DNA from: JAGQLF01 sp964437465 | GTDB taxonomy: Bacteria > Patescibacteriota > Dojkabacteria > J137 | Direction of reading: 5' to 3' | Assembly: GCA_964437465.1 (NCBI GenBank) | Contig: CAYTGI010000005.1 | Location: 1-64,000 of the forward strand | Length of the DNA: 64,000 nt | In this document: one piece after another, positions 33,812 through 40,598 of the stretch | Numbering within the stretch: the first letter of the stretch is position 1 | Layout: each line of letters opens with the position of its first letter | Notes under the pieces: generated by a model | What the model saw: only the letters and a program-made list of their open reading frames with translations | What the model was told of the DNA's origin: nothing | The model's database searches: none | Translations under genes and position numbers: made by a program

Positions 33812-33898
33812 GGTTAATTATGGCACTAAGTGGTGGTAAATGTCAAATATTGTTAAATTATGTATGTTTCGGTACAAATAGTGTTATTTTGCAAATAT

Positions 33899-33982
33899 CT
33901 AAATACTAAATCAGAAATTCTAAACAAATAAATAATAATTAAAAGACAAAAGACAAAAGACAAAAGACAAAGATAAAAGACA
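33899..33982. repeat. Heptamer arrays (CTAAATA-type then GACAAAA-type)
   Basis: CTAAA starts at 33899, 33906, (AGAAA) 33913 and 33920; then GAC at 33945, 33952, 33959, 33966, 33972 and 33979. The step is 7 bp with one slip. This stretch lies between antitoxin 0 and TA module 1; no gene is seen in 33812-34060. Confidence 0.7.
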
Positions 33983-34060
33983 GATAATTAAGGTAATTAA
34001 GTATGAAATTCTCAGATATTAATAATTTGCACTGAAAGCATGGGGAATTATAATTTATTG

Positions 34061-34096
34061 GTACATTGGTACATTGGTACATTGGTACATTGGTAC
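34061..34096. repeat. GTAC octamer array (5 units) after TA1 toxin
   Basis: GTAC at 34061, 34069, 34077, 34085 and 34093, unit ATTGGTAC, nearly perfect. The array ends exactly where the TA1 toxin stop codon begins (34097). Confidence 0.95.
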
Positions 34097-34357
34097 TTAT
34101 TTATAAATTTCCTCTAATTTCCCAATATTTAGAAAAATTATGTAGTTTTCTTTAATTCTAAAGAGAACAACAATTTCTTTGTAAATTACTACCTGGTAGA
34201 GGTCGAGTTTAAGGTAGGTAAACTCTGAAAGATCTATTTTTCCTTTTTTATCCGTAATTTCTTTTAGAAAATTATTGAATTGAGATTTAACTGATTTTTC
34301 CTCACTGACAGTTGTTTTGTAGTTTTTTACGAACAGGTAGCCGAAAACAATTTCCAC
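34097..34357 (-). CDS. RelE-superfamily-like toxin (TA module 1)
   Basis: 86 residues. The C-terminal pattern 'YQVVIYKEIVVLFRIKENYI' followed by 'FLNIGKLEEIYK' fits the central sheet and last strand of RelE/ParE toxins, while the N-terminal part is divergent. It follows the antitoxin by 3 bp. This is the only one of the four neighbouring minus-strand toxins with an intact frame. Catalytic residues are not obvious, so the activity (ribosome-dependent RNase or gyrase poison) is open. Confidence 0.6.
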   Translation of the reverse strand: MEIVFGYLFVKNYKTTVSEEKSVKSQFNNFLKEITDKKGKIDLSEFTYLKLDLYQVVIYKEIVVLFRIKENYIIFLNIGKLEEIYK

Positions 34358-34360
34358 AGG

Positions 34361-34648
34361 TTATACAGATTTAAGGTACTCTATCGCGTCTTTACTGTTA
34401 CTAAATAAAGGAATATCTCCATCTTTAACTTTTTTATAAGCTTCCTCGGAGTTTAAATAGTATTTCATAGCAGCTTCTTCACTAATCTCATTATTAAAAC
34501 CAAAGCTTGTTTTCTTATTCTTGTAATTAGCGATAAAAACACGAACTAACTCTTGAAGGGAAGAGAATCCCTCCTCCTGAGCGAGTTTTTCAGCCTCATC
34601 TCTAAGGTTTTTCGGAAGTCGAACTTGAAGATTTACACCTACTGCCAT
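34361..34648 (-). CDS. Antitoxin with ribbon-helix-helix domain (TA module 1)
   Basis: 95 residues: 'GVNLQVRLPKNLRDEAEKLA' and 'GFSSLQELVRVFIANY' form the RHH DNA-binding part, followed by a longer C-terminal half ('SEEAAMKYYLNSEEAYKKVK') that likely wraps the toxin. A perfect palindrome lies 22 bp upstream of the start, a candidate operator. First gene of the module. Confidence 0.75.
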   Translation of the reverse strand: MAVGVNLQVRLPKNLRDEAEKLAQEEGFSSLQELVRVFIANYKNKKTSFGFNNEISEEAAMKYYLNSEEAYKKVKDGDIPLFSNSKDAIEYLKSV

Positions 34649-34669
34649 GAATGTAATTTAATATTTATA

Positions 34670-34681
34670 TTACAATTGTAA
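34670..34681. promoter_or_regulatory. Palindromic operator candidate of TA module 1
   Basis: TTACAATTGTAA, a perfect 12 bp palindrome in the promoter region of the RHH antitoxin gene, the usual place for autoregulation. Confidence 0.5.
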
Positions 34682-34703
34682 CAGTTTGGTAATAAAAGAT
34701 AAA

Positions 34704-34755
34704 GTATTCATGTATATATGTATACACGTAGACATGTAAACACGTATGCGCGTAT
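34704..34755. repeat. GTA octamer array (7 units)
   Basis: GTA at 34704, 34712, 34720, 34728, 34736, 34744 and 34752. The fourth base and the spacers vary (GTAT, GTAG, GTAA), yet the 8 bp step never slips. It lies upstream of the TA1 antitoxin. Confidence 0.8.
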
Positions 34756-34799
34756 GAAAAGATTTTGACTTAAAAATACTAAAGAAACATTATTAGTTG

Positions 34800-34819
34800 G
34801 TGAGTTGGTACTTAGGTAG
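34800..34819. repeat. Short octamer array (3 units) after TA2 toxin
   Basis: GTGA at 34800, GTAC at 34808, GTAG at 34816. It ends 15 bp before the stop codon of the TA2 toxin remnant. Confidence 0.55.
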
Positions 34820-34834
34820 GAGAATATGAGTTCT

Positions 34835-35114
34835 TTAATTATTATACACCTGGTTATGAGTACCAACTGCAAGAAAAATGTAACTATCTTTTGTTTCTTT
34901 AAATATAATTCGTAAGTCAGAATTAATGAAGCCTATGGACTCAAGTCCAAGCATGTTACCATGCAGCTTGTGGCGATAAATTGCTATATGAAAAGGATCA
35001 TCTTCAAAAAATTCGTAATAAGTTAAGAAACTCATTTTTAAAAGTTTGATTAAAGCGGATTCTATTCTTATAGTTCTTTCTGAATGTTTTACTAAAGACG
35101 ATCTTTTTAGTCAT
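34835..35114 (-). pseudogene. RelE/YafQ-type toxin gene with a frameshift (TA module 2)
   Basis: An ATG at 35114 inside the antitoxin's last codons opens 'MTKKIVFSKTFRKNYKNRI', a typical RelE/YafQ N-terminus. The rest of the toxin ('YEFFEDDPFHIAIYRHKLHG', 'SDLRIIFKETKDSYIFLAVG', 'THNQVY') is in the next frame, from about 35030 down to 34835. The frames meet near an A5 run at about 35034-35040. One base inserted or lost restores a protein of about 92 residues. The C-terminal part alone (66 residues) lacks the first strands and helices, so the toxin is probably inactive. Confidence 0.78.
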
Positions 35115-35400
35115 AATCCTCACTAGTTAAGTCATTTAGAGCATCTGACATGCTGTTGAATGACGGGGACTTTTTCTTTGGGTTATTCTCTTCTACAAGG
35201 CTCTTTAGGGCCAACTTCAGAGTCTTTTTATTCAAAGAAAATTGTGAGGTCTGTCGAATTAATATATTTCCTTTAGCGTATTGTGTAGCAAGGAATGTGT
35301 TTAGCGAAGCTAATGTAGGAAACCCATCCTCAAGGGCTTTTTCCTTAAGGGTCTTCTCAAGCTCTTCTTCTAATCTATAGGTAATAACTTTTTTACTCAT
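35107..35400 (-). CDS. Antitoxin (TA module 2)
   Basis: 97 residues from the ATG at 35400 ('MSKKVITYRLEEELEKTL'); an upstream Met at 35496 gives an implausible hydrophobic extension. An RHH/RelB-like N-terminus with 'GFPTLASLNTFLATQYAKG' is followed by a basic-then-acidic tail that should hold the toxin. It overlaps the toxin start by 8 bp. Frame intact. Confidence 0.7.
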   Translation of the reverse strand: MSKKVITYRLEEELEKTLKEKALEDGFPTLASLNTFLATQYAKGNILIRQTSQFSLNKKTLKLALKSLVEENNPKKKSPSFNSMSDALNDLTSEDYD

Positions 35401-35516
35401 ATCAACAAAATAATAGCATTTTATAGATATTTTGTCATTAAATGCTCGTTGAAGCCTAAGTATGAAAATACTTAGAAAATGGTTGATATGAAACACGAAA
35501 GAAGCATAATTCTTTG

Positions 35517-35576
35517 GTACGTTGGTACGTTGGTACGTTGGTACGTTGGTACGTTGGTACGTTGGTACATGAATAC
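35517..35576. repeat. GTAC octamer array (8 units)
   Basis: GTAC at 35517, 35525, 35533, 35541, 35549, 35557 and 35565, then ATAC at 35573. The unit GTTGGTAC is almost perfect for seven copies. It lies between the start of TA2 and the end of TA3, 17 bp from the PIN-toxin stop. Confidence 0.95.
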
Positions 35577-35592
35577 ACCTCTACTAGTTAAA

Positions 35593-35991
35593 CTAAATTA
35601 TTGCTTTGTCGTAATTCTTAAGAATCTTTTTGTCTGCAGTAGCTAATTTTGAATTACTTAATAACGCTTCTGAAGTAATAATTCGATCAAATGGGTCTCG
35701 TGTCCAAGAAATTGTTTTCACAATTTTGATTAGGTCGCTAAGCTTTGAATCCCTTACTTCAAGTCCAAGTTCAATTTCAAGTGTATGAATTATGTCTTCA
35801 GGTTTGACTGTTATCTTTTTTAAATCAAAAAGATATTGAAGCTCTAATTCTATGAAACTGCTTATGAAGAGTGGGTGTTTGTTTAATTAATTCTTGCACT
35901 TTAGAGAGAATCTGCTTACCTCACCAGCATACAAAAATATTACAGCGTTAGTATCTAGGTAAACTAGTTCAGATTTTCTTTTTCTTTCCAT
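35593..35991 (-). pseudogene. PIN-domain toxin gene with in-frame stop (TA module 3)
   Basis: From an ATG at 35991 the frame gives 'SELVYLDTNAVIFLYAGE' (first PIN Asp in LDTN), then, after a TAA at 35887-35889, 'HPLFISSFIELELQYLFDLK' (catalytic Glu), 'LSWTRDPFDR'-type acid motif (here 'ISWTRDPFDRII') and 'LATADKKILKNY'. It is a VapC-like RNase of 131 codons cut by one nonsense codon after about 34 residues. A short +1 reading around the stop ('QELIKQ') fits the family, so two compensating indels are also possible. Likely inactive. Confidence 0.82.
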
Positions 35992-36218
35992 TCTGAATCT
36001 ATATCAAAAGTTTTAATCTTGGGGATGTCTTTAAAGCTCGTATTCTGACCTAAAATATTTCTTTTCTTAAGATTATTGAGCTTATCTGTAGGTTTATTCT
36101 TGGAAATTATAACAGTCTCGCCGTTTTTTTCTATTTCTACAGGTATTCCTGTTTCGATAACACTATCTATTACCTTATAAATCTTTTTTCTTAATTCTGT
36201 AGTAGTTAAAGTTTTCAT
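35964..36218 (-). CDS. Phd/YefM-type antitoxin (TA module 3)
   Basis: 84 residues: 'TTTELRKKIYKVIDSVIETG' and 'PVEIEKNGETVIISKNKPTD' are the classic Phd/YefM fold, followed by a polar toxin-binding tail. Phd-PIN pairing is common. The 3' end overlaps the toxin start by 28 bp. GCGTAC occurs twice upstream (36231 and 36254), a possible operator. Intact. Confidence 0.85.
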   Translation of the reverse strand: MKTLTTTELRKKIYKVIDSVIETGIPVEIEKNGETVIISKNKPTDKLNNLKKRNILGQNTSFKDIPKIKTFDIDSEWKEKENLN

Positions 36219-36230
36219 ATTAATAGTTTA

Positions 36231-36259
36231 GCGTACTCTTTTATTGTTTACAAGCGTAC
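36231..36259 (-). promoter_or_regulatory. Promoter/operator candidate of TA module 3
   Basis: Two GCGTAC repeats 23 bp apart bracket a TTGTAA (-35-like), 17 bp and TAAACT on the minus strand, just upstream of the antitoxin start. Confidence 0.4.
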
Positions 36260-36468
36260 GTTTTTGTGCACAGTAAAATTGCATGTAACTAGTGGCTAGT
36301 TTTGTTCCCAATTTCTGGAGAAAATCTAAAGAAAATTAGTGGAAGTTTTTAAGTTAAGTATCTTGTTGTTTGGTTTGGTGGCGAATTGCCTTTCTATATA
36401 ACAGTTTCCAAGTCTACCCCACCCTTGCCCTCCCCTGCTAGGGGAGGAGAAGGTACTGTTCCCAAAAC
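36260..36468. other. Intergenic stretch with one GC-rich hairpin
   Basis: No gene seen. TCCCCT-GCTA-GGGGAG (about 36431-36446), preceded by CCCACCCTTGCCC, stands out as GC-rich in AT-rich DNA, like the dispersed palindromes at 19.7 and 39.7 kb. Confidence 0.5.
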
Positions 36469-36498
36469 TTGTCAACTTAGTGTTTGAGGTGATATAAT
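36469..36498 (+). promoter_or_regulatory. Sigma70-type promoter without an obvious gene
   Basis: TTGTCA (36469-36474), an 18 bp spacer and a perfect TATAAT (36493-36498). The predicted transcript ends in the hairpin at 36560-36610. Confidence 0.55.
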
Positions 36499-36504
36499 TA
36501 CTAT

Positions 36505-36610
36505 GTCTTCGAAATGTAATTTATTACTTTCAAGACTTTGAAAATAAAAATACTCTATTAAAAGTCTAAGTACTTTATAGATATATGATTCCTATAAGAC
36601 TTTTTGTTTT
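36505..36610 (+). ncRNA. Candidate small RNA (or 12-codon leader peptide)
   Basis: About 106 nt between the promoter at 36469-36498 and a terminator. Near the 5' end an ATG at about 36503 opens a 12-codon ORF (MSSKCNLLLSRL), which could be fortuitous. It lies in the accessory island, between TA module 3 and the foreign gene. Confidence 0.35.
36560..36610 (+). terminator. Rho-independent terminator of the candidate small RNA
   Basis: Outer stem AAAAGTCT/AGACTTTT and inner stem TTATAG/CTATAA, separated by a 7 nt bulge, followed by TTTTTGTTTTTT. Confidence 0.6.
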
Positions 36611-36620
36611 TTAGGATGAA

Positions 36621-36646
36621 CCCTACTACGCCAAGGCTTCGTAGGG
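36621..36646. repeat. Palindromic intergenic element CTACG...CGTAG
   Basis: CCCTACTACG-CCAAGG-CTTCGTAGGG, an imperfect palindrome with GC content above its surroundings. It looks like a dispersed repeat element, not a gene. Confidence 0.5.
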
Positions 36647-36750
36647 AGATCATTAACAACTGAGATGTAATACTTTAAAAACTATAAATGATTATTCATT
36701 TTAGTTGTTAAAGTTTTGCGAAAAATTTTCTTTTGGAAGGAATAGTTATT

Positions 36751-36817
36751 TTACCCCTTTTTACGGTAAGTTTTGGGCTTAATGAGTTCAGAATTTACCG
36801 TAAAAATAAAAGGGTAA
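36751..36817. repeat. Inverted repeat at the left border of the foreign segment
   Basis: TTACCCCTTTTTACGGTAA (36751-36769) pairs, with a few unpaired bases, with 36795-36817 (TTACCGTAAAAATAAAAGGGTAA). Directly to its right base composition changes from host-like AT-rich to mixed and GC-rich. It could be a border of an inserted element or a strong hairpin. Confidence 0.55.
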
Positions 36818-36819
36818 TG

Positions 36820-37049
36820 TAGCTTCCACCCTTCCCAGGAGAATAAAAAAGGGAAAAAGGAAAGATTAAGCCTATGCTTAATCAAAAATCCGGTATCCGC
36901 TACAGGATATGCAGTCCGGCTGGGACTATCTTCCAATAGATAAAGGAAGAAAGTCAAAGTACTTGCGCTAGTTTAGGCAAGGAACAAACCAGGCAAGACA
37001 GAGTCATATTCGAATCGAAAGCACATCAAACGAGGTATACAGAAACATC
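36820..37049 (+). other. Foreign-looking leader region
   Basis: 230 bp with higher GC than its left neighbour and no ORF in the coding style of the host. It probably carries the native promoter and leader of the secreted-protein gene that follows. No regulatory motif was recognised. Confidence 0.4.
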
Positions 37050-38300
37050 ATGATGAAATTTAGCACGATCCTAGTAGTACTGGCACTCCTGATGCTGTCC
37101 GCTGTGAGCGTGAACGCACAGGACGACGAACCTGAATCAACACCCGCGACGGTTACCTTGGATTATTTCAGCGGCGAAAGTATCGCGCAGTCCCCGGACG
37201 GCACGTTTGAAATCGTGGTTCACGAAGAAGGCACAGCGTTGTGGTCCGATAGCACCAATGGCAGCCTGATCACTGAAGATCTGGCTTTCGACGCGATGGT
37301 GAACGACGCTGGGCAATTCGCTTTGCTTATTGCACACGATGAAAGCGGTGAGTTGATCACAGGCGATCTTGCCGACGTGGCGTTTGGCACTCTCTCATAC
37401 GAAGAAGGTTACTTCACTCGACTCGCAATGTCGTGGAATAGCGCAATTTGTGTTGAGCAGATCGACTTCAACGCCAATCGTATTCAGCTTGAGCATGAAG
37501 ACACTGCGGAAATCGAATGTGCCTCGCGGTTTTCCGGCGATCTGTGGTCCGATGCTTTCGACATATATGTCGCACAGTACAACGAGTCTCCGGCGACCTA
37601 CCAGAGCGTGGACGAAGAATTCGTTCTCACCGAAAGCGTGACCTTCAGGACTGAAGACATGTCATTGGTTGTCAACGGAATGACATTCCAAATCATGCTG
37701 GACGGTAGCTTCCTGCAACACATCTACGGCGTCGAAAATGGCTCATTAACAATCTGGACAACAGAAGGGGTATATACAGGACAACTCCGCGACTATGTTG
37801 ATGTTACCCAGGCTGTGTTTGAACCGGCTATGGTTTTAAGCGTGGCTGAAAACGGGTGTGCGCTCCGAATCATGGAGGCGACTGGTACTGTTATTTTACT
37901 GAGCCAACAAGGCTATAACTTCGCCGGTTGCGACGAGATTGATGCGCAAGAAGGTTTTGAACTCGCAATGAACGTGCACCCCCCGATGATTGAAACTCCT
38001 CCAACGGTACATTACGACATGTCCAATCAGACGGAAGCCTGCTGGATTCGCATCGGCATCGGCGATTCTTTGGCGATAATCGAAGAAGATCAGAACTATG
38101 ATGAGATTTTCAGCGTCATGGACTTCGAGATTCGCTCTGATCAGAACAATTCATCGTTCAGGTACCCAAGCAACCTTCCAGAAGGGTGGAACGGACTATT
38201 CAACCAGTACACTACGGCAGGTGGGCCAGAAGACCTCATCAGCTTGAATGGTGCTTTTGAAGACCCTGAGTCAGGCACGCCCTACTGCTCGGCTGATTAA
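37050..38300 (+). CDS. Secreted protein, GC-rich, probably acquired or assembly chimera
   Basis: 416 residues: a clear signal peptide ('MMKFSTILVVLALLMLSAVS', then a VNA-type cleavage site before QDDEPESTP) and a Thr/Pro/Glu linker, then an exported, acidic, beta-rich domain with several Cys ('SAICVEQ', 'IECASRF', 'AENGCALRI', 'NFAGCDEI', 'EACWIRIG'). Near-50 percent GC and frequent GCG/CTG/CAG codons differ sharply from every neighbour. The signal peptide followed by QDD and a TP-rich linker recalls Chloroflexota secreted proteins, which is a style match only. It carries its own terminator. No domain family recognised. Confidence 0.7.
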   Translation: MMKFSTILVVLALLMLSAVSVNAQDDEPESTPATVTLDYFSGESIAQSPDGTFEIVVHEEGTALWSDSTNGSLITEDLAFDAMVNDAGQFALLIAHDESGELITGDLADVAFGTLSYEEGYFTRLAMSWNSAICVEQIDFNANRIQLEHEDTAEIECASRFSGDLWSDAFDIYVAQYNESPATYQSVDEEFVLTESVTFRTEDMSLVVNGMTFQIMLDGSFLQHIYGVENGSLTIWTTEGVYTGQLRDYVDVTQAVFEPAMVLSVAENGCALRIMEATGTVILLSQQGYNFAGCDEIDAQEGFELAMNVHPPMIETPPTVHYDMSNQTEACWIRIGIGDSLAIIEEDQNYDEIFSVMDFEIRSDQNNSSFRYPSNLPEGWNGLFNQYTTAGGPEDLISLNGAFEDPESGTPYCSAD

Positions 38301-38327
38301 AAGTCTCGCCCCTGGCCATTGACGGAC

Positions 38328-38359
38328 CTAAAGCGCTTACATAGGCTTTAGGTTTTTTC
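38328..38359 (+). terminator. Rho-independent terminator of the foreign gene
   Basis: CCTAAAGC and GCTTTAGG pair around a 10 nt loop, followed by TTTTTT. It is 28 bp after the stop and still within the GC-rich stretch, so gene and terminator seem to have travelled together. Host-like AT-rich sequence resumes at about 38.4 kb. Confidence 0.85.
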
Positions 38360-38503
38360 GAGAGAAGGGTCGGCTTATACAGCGATTCTTCTTTCCCATT
38401 CTTTAGGAATCCTATTTAGGATATCTAAAGAAAAATCTTTACCCCCTTTCTTTTGAAAAAAAGAAATTAGCTTCGCAGCATCTCAGTTTGTTACACCGTC
38501 CGA

Positions 38504-38555
38504 GTACTGAAGTACCAAAGTACCTATGTACTTAAGTACCTTTATACCTTCGTAC
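38504..38555. repeat. GTAC octamer array (7 units) overlapping a gene's 3' end
   Basis: GTAC at 38504, 38512, 38520, 38528, 38536 and 38552, ATAC at 38544, step exactly 8 bp, spacer bases variable. The last four codons and the stop of the four-helix-bundle gene lie within the array. Confidence 0.95.
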
Positions 38556-38904
38556 TATAAAATGTCTTTAATTTCCTCAGCATATGAATAACCTCCTTCG
38601 TTTTCTTATCTATTTCTTCGTAATTTTCGCTTGTCAAGTATTGTAGATCTTTACTTAATTTTAGAAAATACCCTAGCTCATAAGCTGACGCTAGAGATAT
38701 ACTTAAAAATCTTATAAATTCCTTCCTACTATCTCTACTACTCCCCTCTACAATATTTGAGGGAATAGAATAGCTTGCCCTTCGCATTTGACTAACTAAT
38801 CCGTACTGTTCTGTTTTAGGAAATGATTTAGTAGAAGTGTAAATATTAATTGTAAGGTTATGTGAATATTCCCACACCTTTAGCTTAGTATAATCGTGCA
38901 TCAT
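38542..38904 (-). CDS. Four-helix-bundle protein (S23/IVS family)
   Basis: 120 residues. 'YTKLKVWEYSHNLTINIY', 'SFPKTEQYGLVSQMRRASYS', 'IPSNIVEGSSRDSRKEFIRF' and 'SLASAYELGYFLKLS' match the four-helix-bundle family found in 23S rRNA intervening sequences and near diversity-generating retroelements. The biochemical role is unknown, though the Avd relative binds nucleic acid. It is flanked on both sides by octamer arrays, one of which encodes its C-terminus. Confidence 0.9.
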   Translation of the reverse strand: MMHDYTKLKVWEYSHNLTINIYTSTKSFPKTEQYGLVSQMRRASYSIPSNIVEGSSRDSRKEFIRFLSISLASAYELGYFLKLSKDLQYLTSENYEEIDKKTKEVIHMLRKLKTFYSTKV

Positions 38905-38931
38905 GTTTTCGTTAATAGTTAAACATGGGGA

Positions 38932-38967
38932 ATACTCTAGTACCTGAGTACATTAGTACTTGTATAC
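38932..38967. repeat. GTAC octamer array (5 units) between four-helix gene and mazF
   Basis: ATAC at 38932, GTAC at 38940, 38948 and 38956, ATAC at 38964. It ends 3 bp before the mazF stop codon. Confidence 0.85.
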
Positions 38968-38970
38968 ATT

Positions 38971-39306
38971 CTACATCACAAGCATCTCGTTAATGATGGA
39001 TTTTATCTGACTAATTATTTTCTTATCGGCCTTGTCTATTTGGCTGAAAATACGCTTTTTATCTACTGTTCTTATTTGATCAAGCATAATCCATCCAGTT
39101 CTATTTTCTACTTTCACCTTTATTCTTGTTGGGTAATCTTTTGACTTAGAAGTTATAGGAGCGATTATTATAGTTCTGAGATTAAAATTCATCTCATTTG
39201 GAGAAATTACAATACACGGTCTTGTCTTTTTTATCTCTGAGCCTATTGTAGGATCTAAATTTATCCAGTAAATAGTATATTGTTCTATTCGTTGTCCCAT
39301 GCCCAC
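38971..39306 (-). CDS. mazF: MazF/PemK-family mRNA interferase toxin
   Basis: About 111 residues ('MGMGQRIEQYTIYWINLDPT' with two possible Met starts). Hallmarks: 'YWINLDPTIGSEIKKTRPCI' followed by 'VISPNEMN', 'IIIAPITSK' (SH3-like core) and 'GWIMLDQIRTVDKKRI' (D-Q-I/L-R motif). It cleaves mRNA at short sequence sites. The antitoxin gene overlaps it by 22 bp. Unlike the neighbouring toxins, this frame is intact. Confidence 0.93.
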   Translation of the reverse strand: MGMGQRIEQYTIYWINLDPTIGSEIKKTRPCIVISPNEMNFNLRTIIIAPITSKSKDYPTRIKVKVENRTGWIMLDQIRTVDKKRIFSQIDKADKKIISQIKSIINEMLVM

Positions 39307-39542
39307 TCTTCATTATCCAAATCTATATTATCCTCCAAAACATCTTCATTAGATTCGTGCATTTTCTTAAATGCATTGTTCCATCCAGATCTAGGAGATT
39401 TTTTCAGTGGGGTTAGCGTAATAATACCATTTTCTTTTTTTATTTCTAGCTCTTCTTTTAAGTCTAATTTCATTTCCTCAAGCAAAACAGAAGGGATTCT
39501 AATTCCCTTTGAATTTCCAATTTTTACTATTTTTGTATTCAT
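39285..39542 (-). CDS. mazE: MazE-type antitoxin (AbrB/SpoVT fold)
   Basis: 85 residues: 'TKIVKIGNSKGIRIPSVLLE' is the AbrB-like swapped-hairpin DNA-binding domain, 'LEIKKENGIITLTPLKK' completes the barrel, and the acidic tail ('EDVLEDNIDLDNEEWAWDNE') is the expected MazF-wrapping peptide. First gene of the pair; likely autorepressor. Confidence 0.92.
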   Translation of the reverse strand: MNTKIVKIGNSKGIRIPSVLLEEMKLDLKEELEIKKENGIITLTPLKKSPRSGWNNAFKKMHESNEDVLEDNIDLDNEEWAWDNE

Positions 39543-39595
39543 AAGATATTTTAACGTAATTACAATGTGAGTACAAGTAGGTATTTCTGAGTCTG

Positions 39596-39690
39596 GCGAT
39601 TTACGAGCGAAGCGAAGTAATCTCGCTAGGTTTATCGATAAGCTTAGTGAGGCTGCTTCGTCACTAGGCTCCTCGCAGACCGCCTTGAAG
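39596..39690. repeat. REP-like intergenic repeat
   Basis: On the minus strand this reads GTCTGCGAGGAGC...GACGAAGCAGCC and later GAGATTACTTCGCTTCGCTCG, very like the widespread GTCATTGCGAGGAGC...GACGAAGCAATCTC intergenic palindrome of many bacteria, here in two degraded copies. No ORF. Confidence 0.65.
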
Positions 39691-39845
39691 TCATCACACT
39701 GAGCCTGCCTGCAGGTAGGCAGGGCTCTCTAAGGGTGGTATAAAATTATAGGCACGATCATGGTTCGAGAACCTCACCATGACATAATGAGAATTGCAAA
39801 AAAAGACCTATCGGGATATGATTTACTATATTAATAAACATTTTT
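39691..39845. repeat. Palindrome CCTGCCT...AGGCAGG and adjacent hairpin
   Basis: GAGCCTGCCT-GCAGGT-AGGCAGGGCTC (about 39701-39727) is a GC-rich inverted repeat of a kind often seen dispersed in metagenomic CPR genomes. A further hairpin, CATGGT...ACCATG, lies near 39760. Otherwise no gene is seen before 39846. Confidence 0.55.
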
Positions 39846-40598
39846 ATGAAATCATTTGGCGGTAAAATTCTAAAGTTTATTTTGATACTTCTATATCCAG
39901 TTATAGTTGTTCTTTTAATCGCAGTTTCAGTTGTCCTATTCTTAAGAATGCGAGATGTAGATAACGCTTTAGATAAATATAACGAGATTTATTCAACTTA
40001 CGATATTCAAGGAACTCCTAAACAGAACATTTCTAACGCAATGGAAGATGCAAGAGAGATTGTAGGAGAGCTATTTATGGGGCTAGAAGAGAGCTCAAGA
40101 GAGATTGAAAGTTTAAGAAATCAGGTAGAAAGTGAGCAAAAGGATGGATTCGGAGAGATTAGAGGAAGAATTTTAGCTTTTGTTTCTCAAGGAGAGAGTT
40201 TAAATAGATACCAAAGAGTTTGCGCTGAAGTTACTGAAAATGCAAATAAGCAGTACTGTGTTTCTGTTTCAGCAATTGAAGCGAGTTACAACCTAGTTGT
40301 TCCTGAAGGTGAATATTACGTATTCGCCCAGCTTCAAGATGACCCTACAAGTACTGAAAAAGCATACTATACTGAATTTGTAAGATGCTCAAAAGAAGGA
40401 AGTGGGAGATGTGAAGAAAGTCTTTCAGATACAAAGATTTTAGTTACTGTTGATTCGGGAGGTATAGTTCAAGGGATTGATCCAATGGACTGGCCAACGA
40501 TTGATGATCTAACAATTCCTACTGATAATGTTGAGGAGCCTGAGGATAGTGTTGAGGAAGAGCAAGCTGAAGAGTCAGCTCCTGAAGAAGGTCAATAA
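39846..40598 (+). CDS. Membrane-anchored protein with coiled coil and exported domain
   Basis: 250 residues: a membrane helix (about 8-30), a helical, coiled-coil-like stretch (about 35-105, with 'SREIESLRNQVESEQKD'), a beta domain with two Cys pairs ('YQRVCAEV', 'KQYCVSVS', 'FVRCSKEGSGRCEES') and an acidic Glu/Pro tail. No family recognised. It may be part of the cell envelope. The stop codon is followed immediately by an octamer array. Confidence 0.55.
   Translation: MKSFGGKILKFILILLYPVIVVLLIAVSVVLFLRMRDVDNALDKYNEIYSTYDIQGTPKQNISNAMEDAREIVGELFMGLEESSREIESLRNQVESEQKDGFGEIRGRILAFVSQGESLNRYQRVCAEVTENANKQYCVSVSAIEASYNLVVPEGEYYVFAQLQDDPTSTEKAYYTEFVRCSKEGSGRCEESLSDTKILVTVDSGGIVQGIDPMDWPTIDDLTIPTDNVEEPEDSVEEEQAEESAPEEGQ

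Noticed and set aside
34061..35576. CRISPR array
   Set aside because: The units are 8 bp with no 25-40 bp repeats, no unique spacers and no cas genes.
39740..39780. tRNA gene, because of a GGTTCGA-like string
   Set aside because: It is half of a short hairpin (CATGGT...ACCATG); no acceptor stem, D arm or anticodon arm can be drawn.
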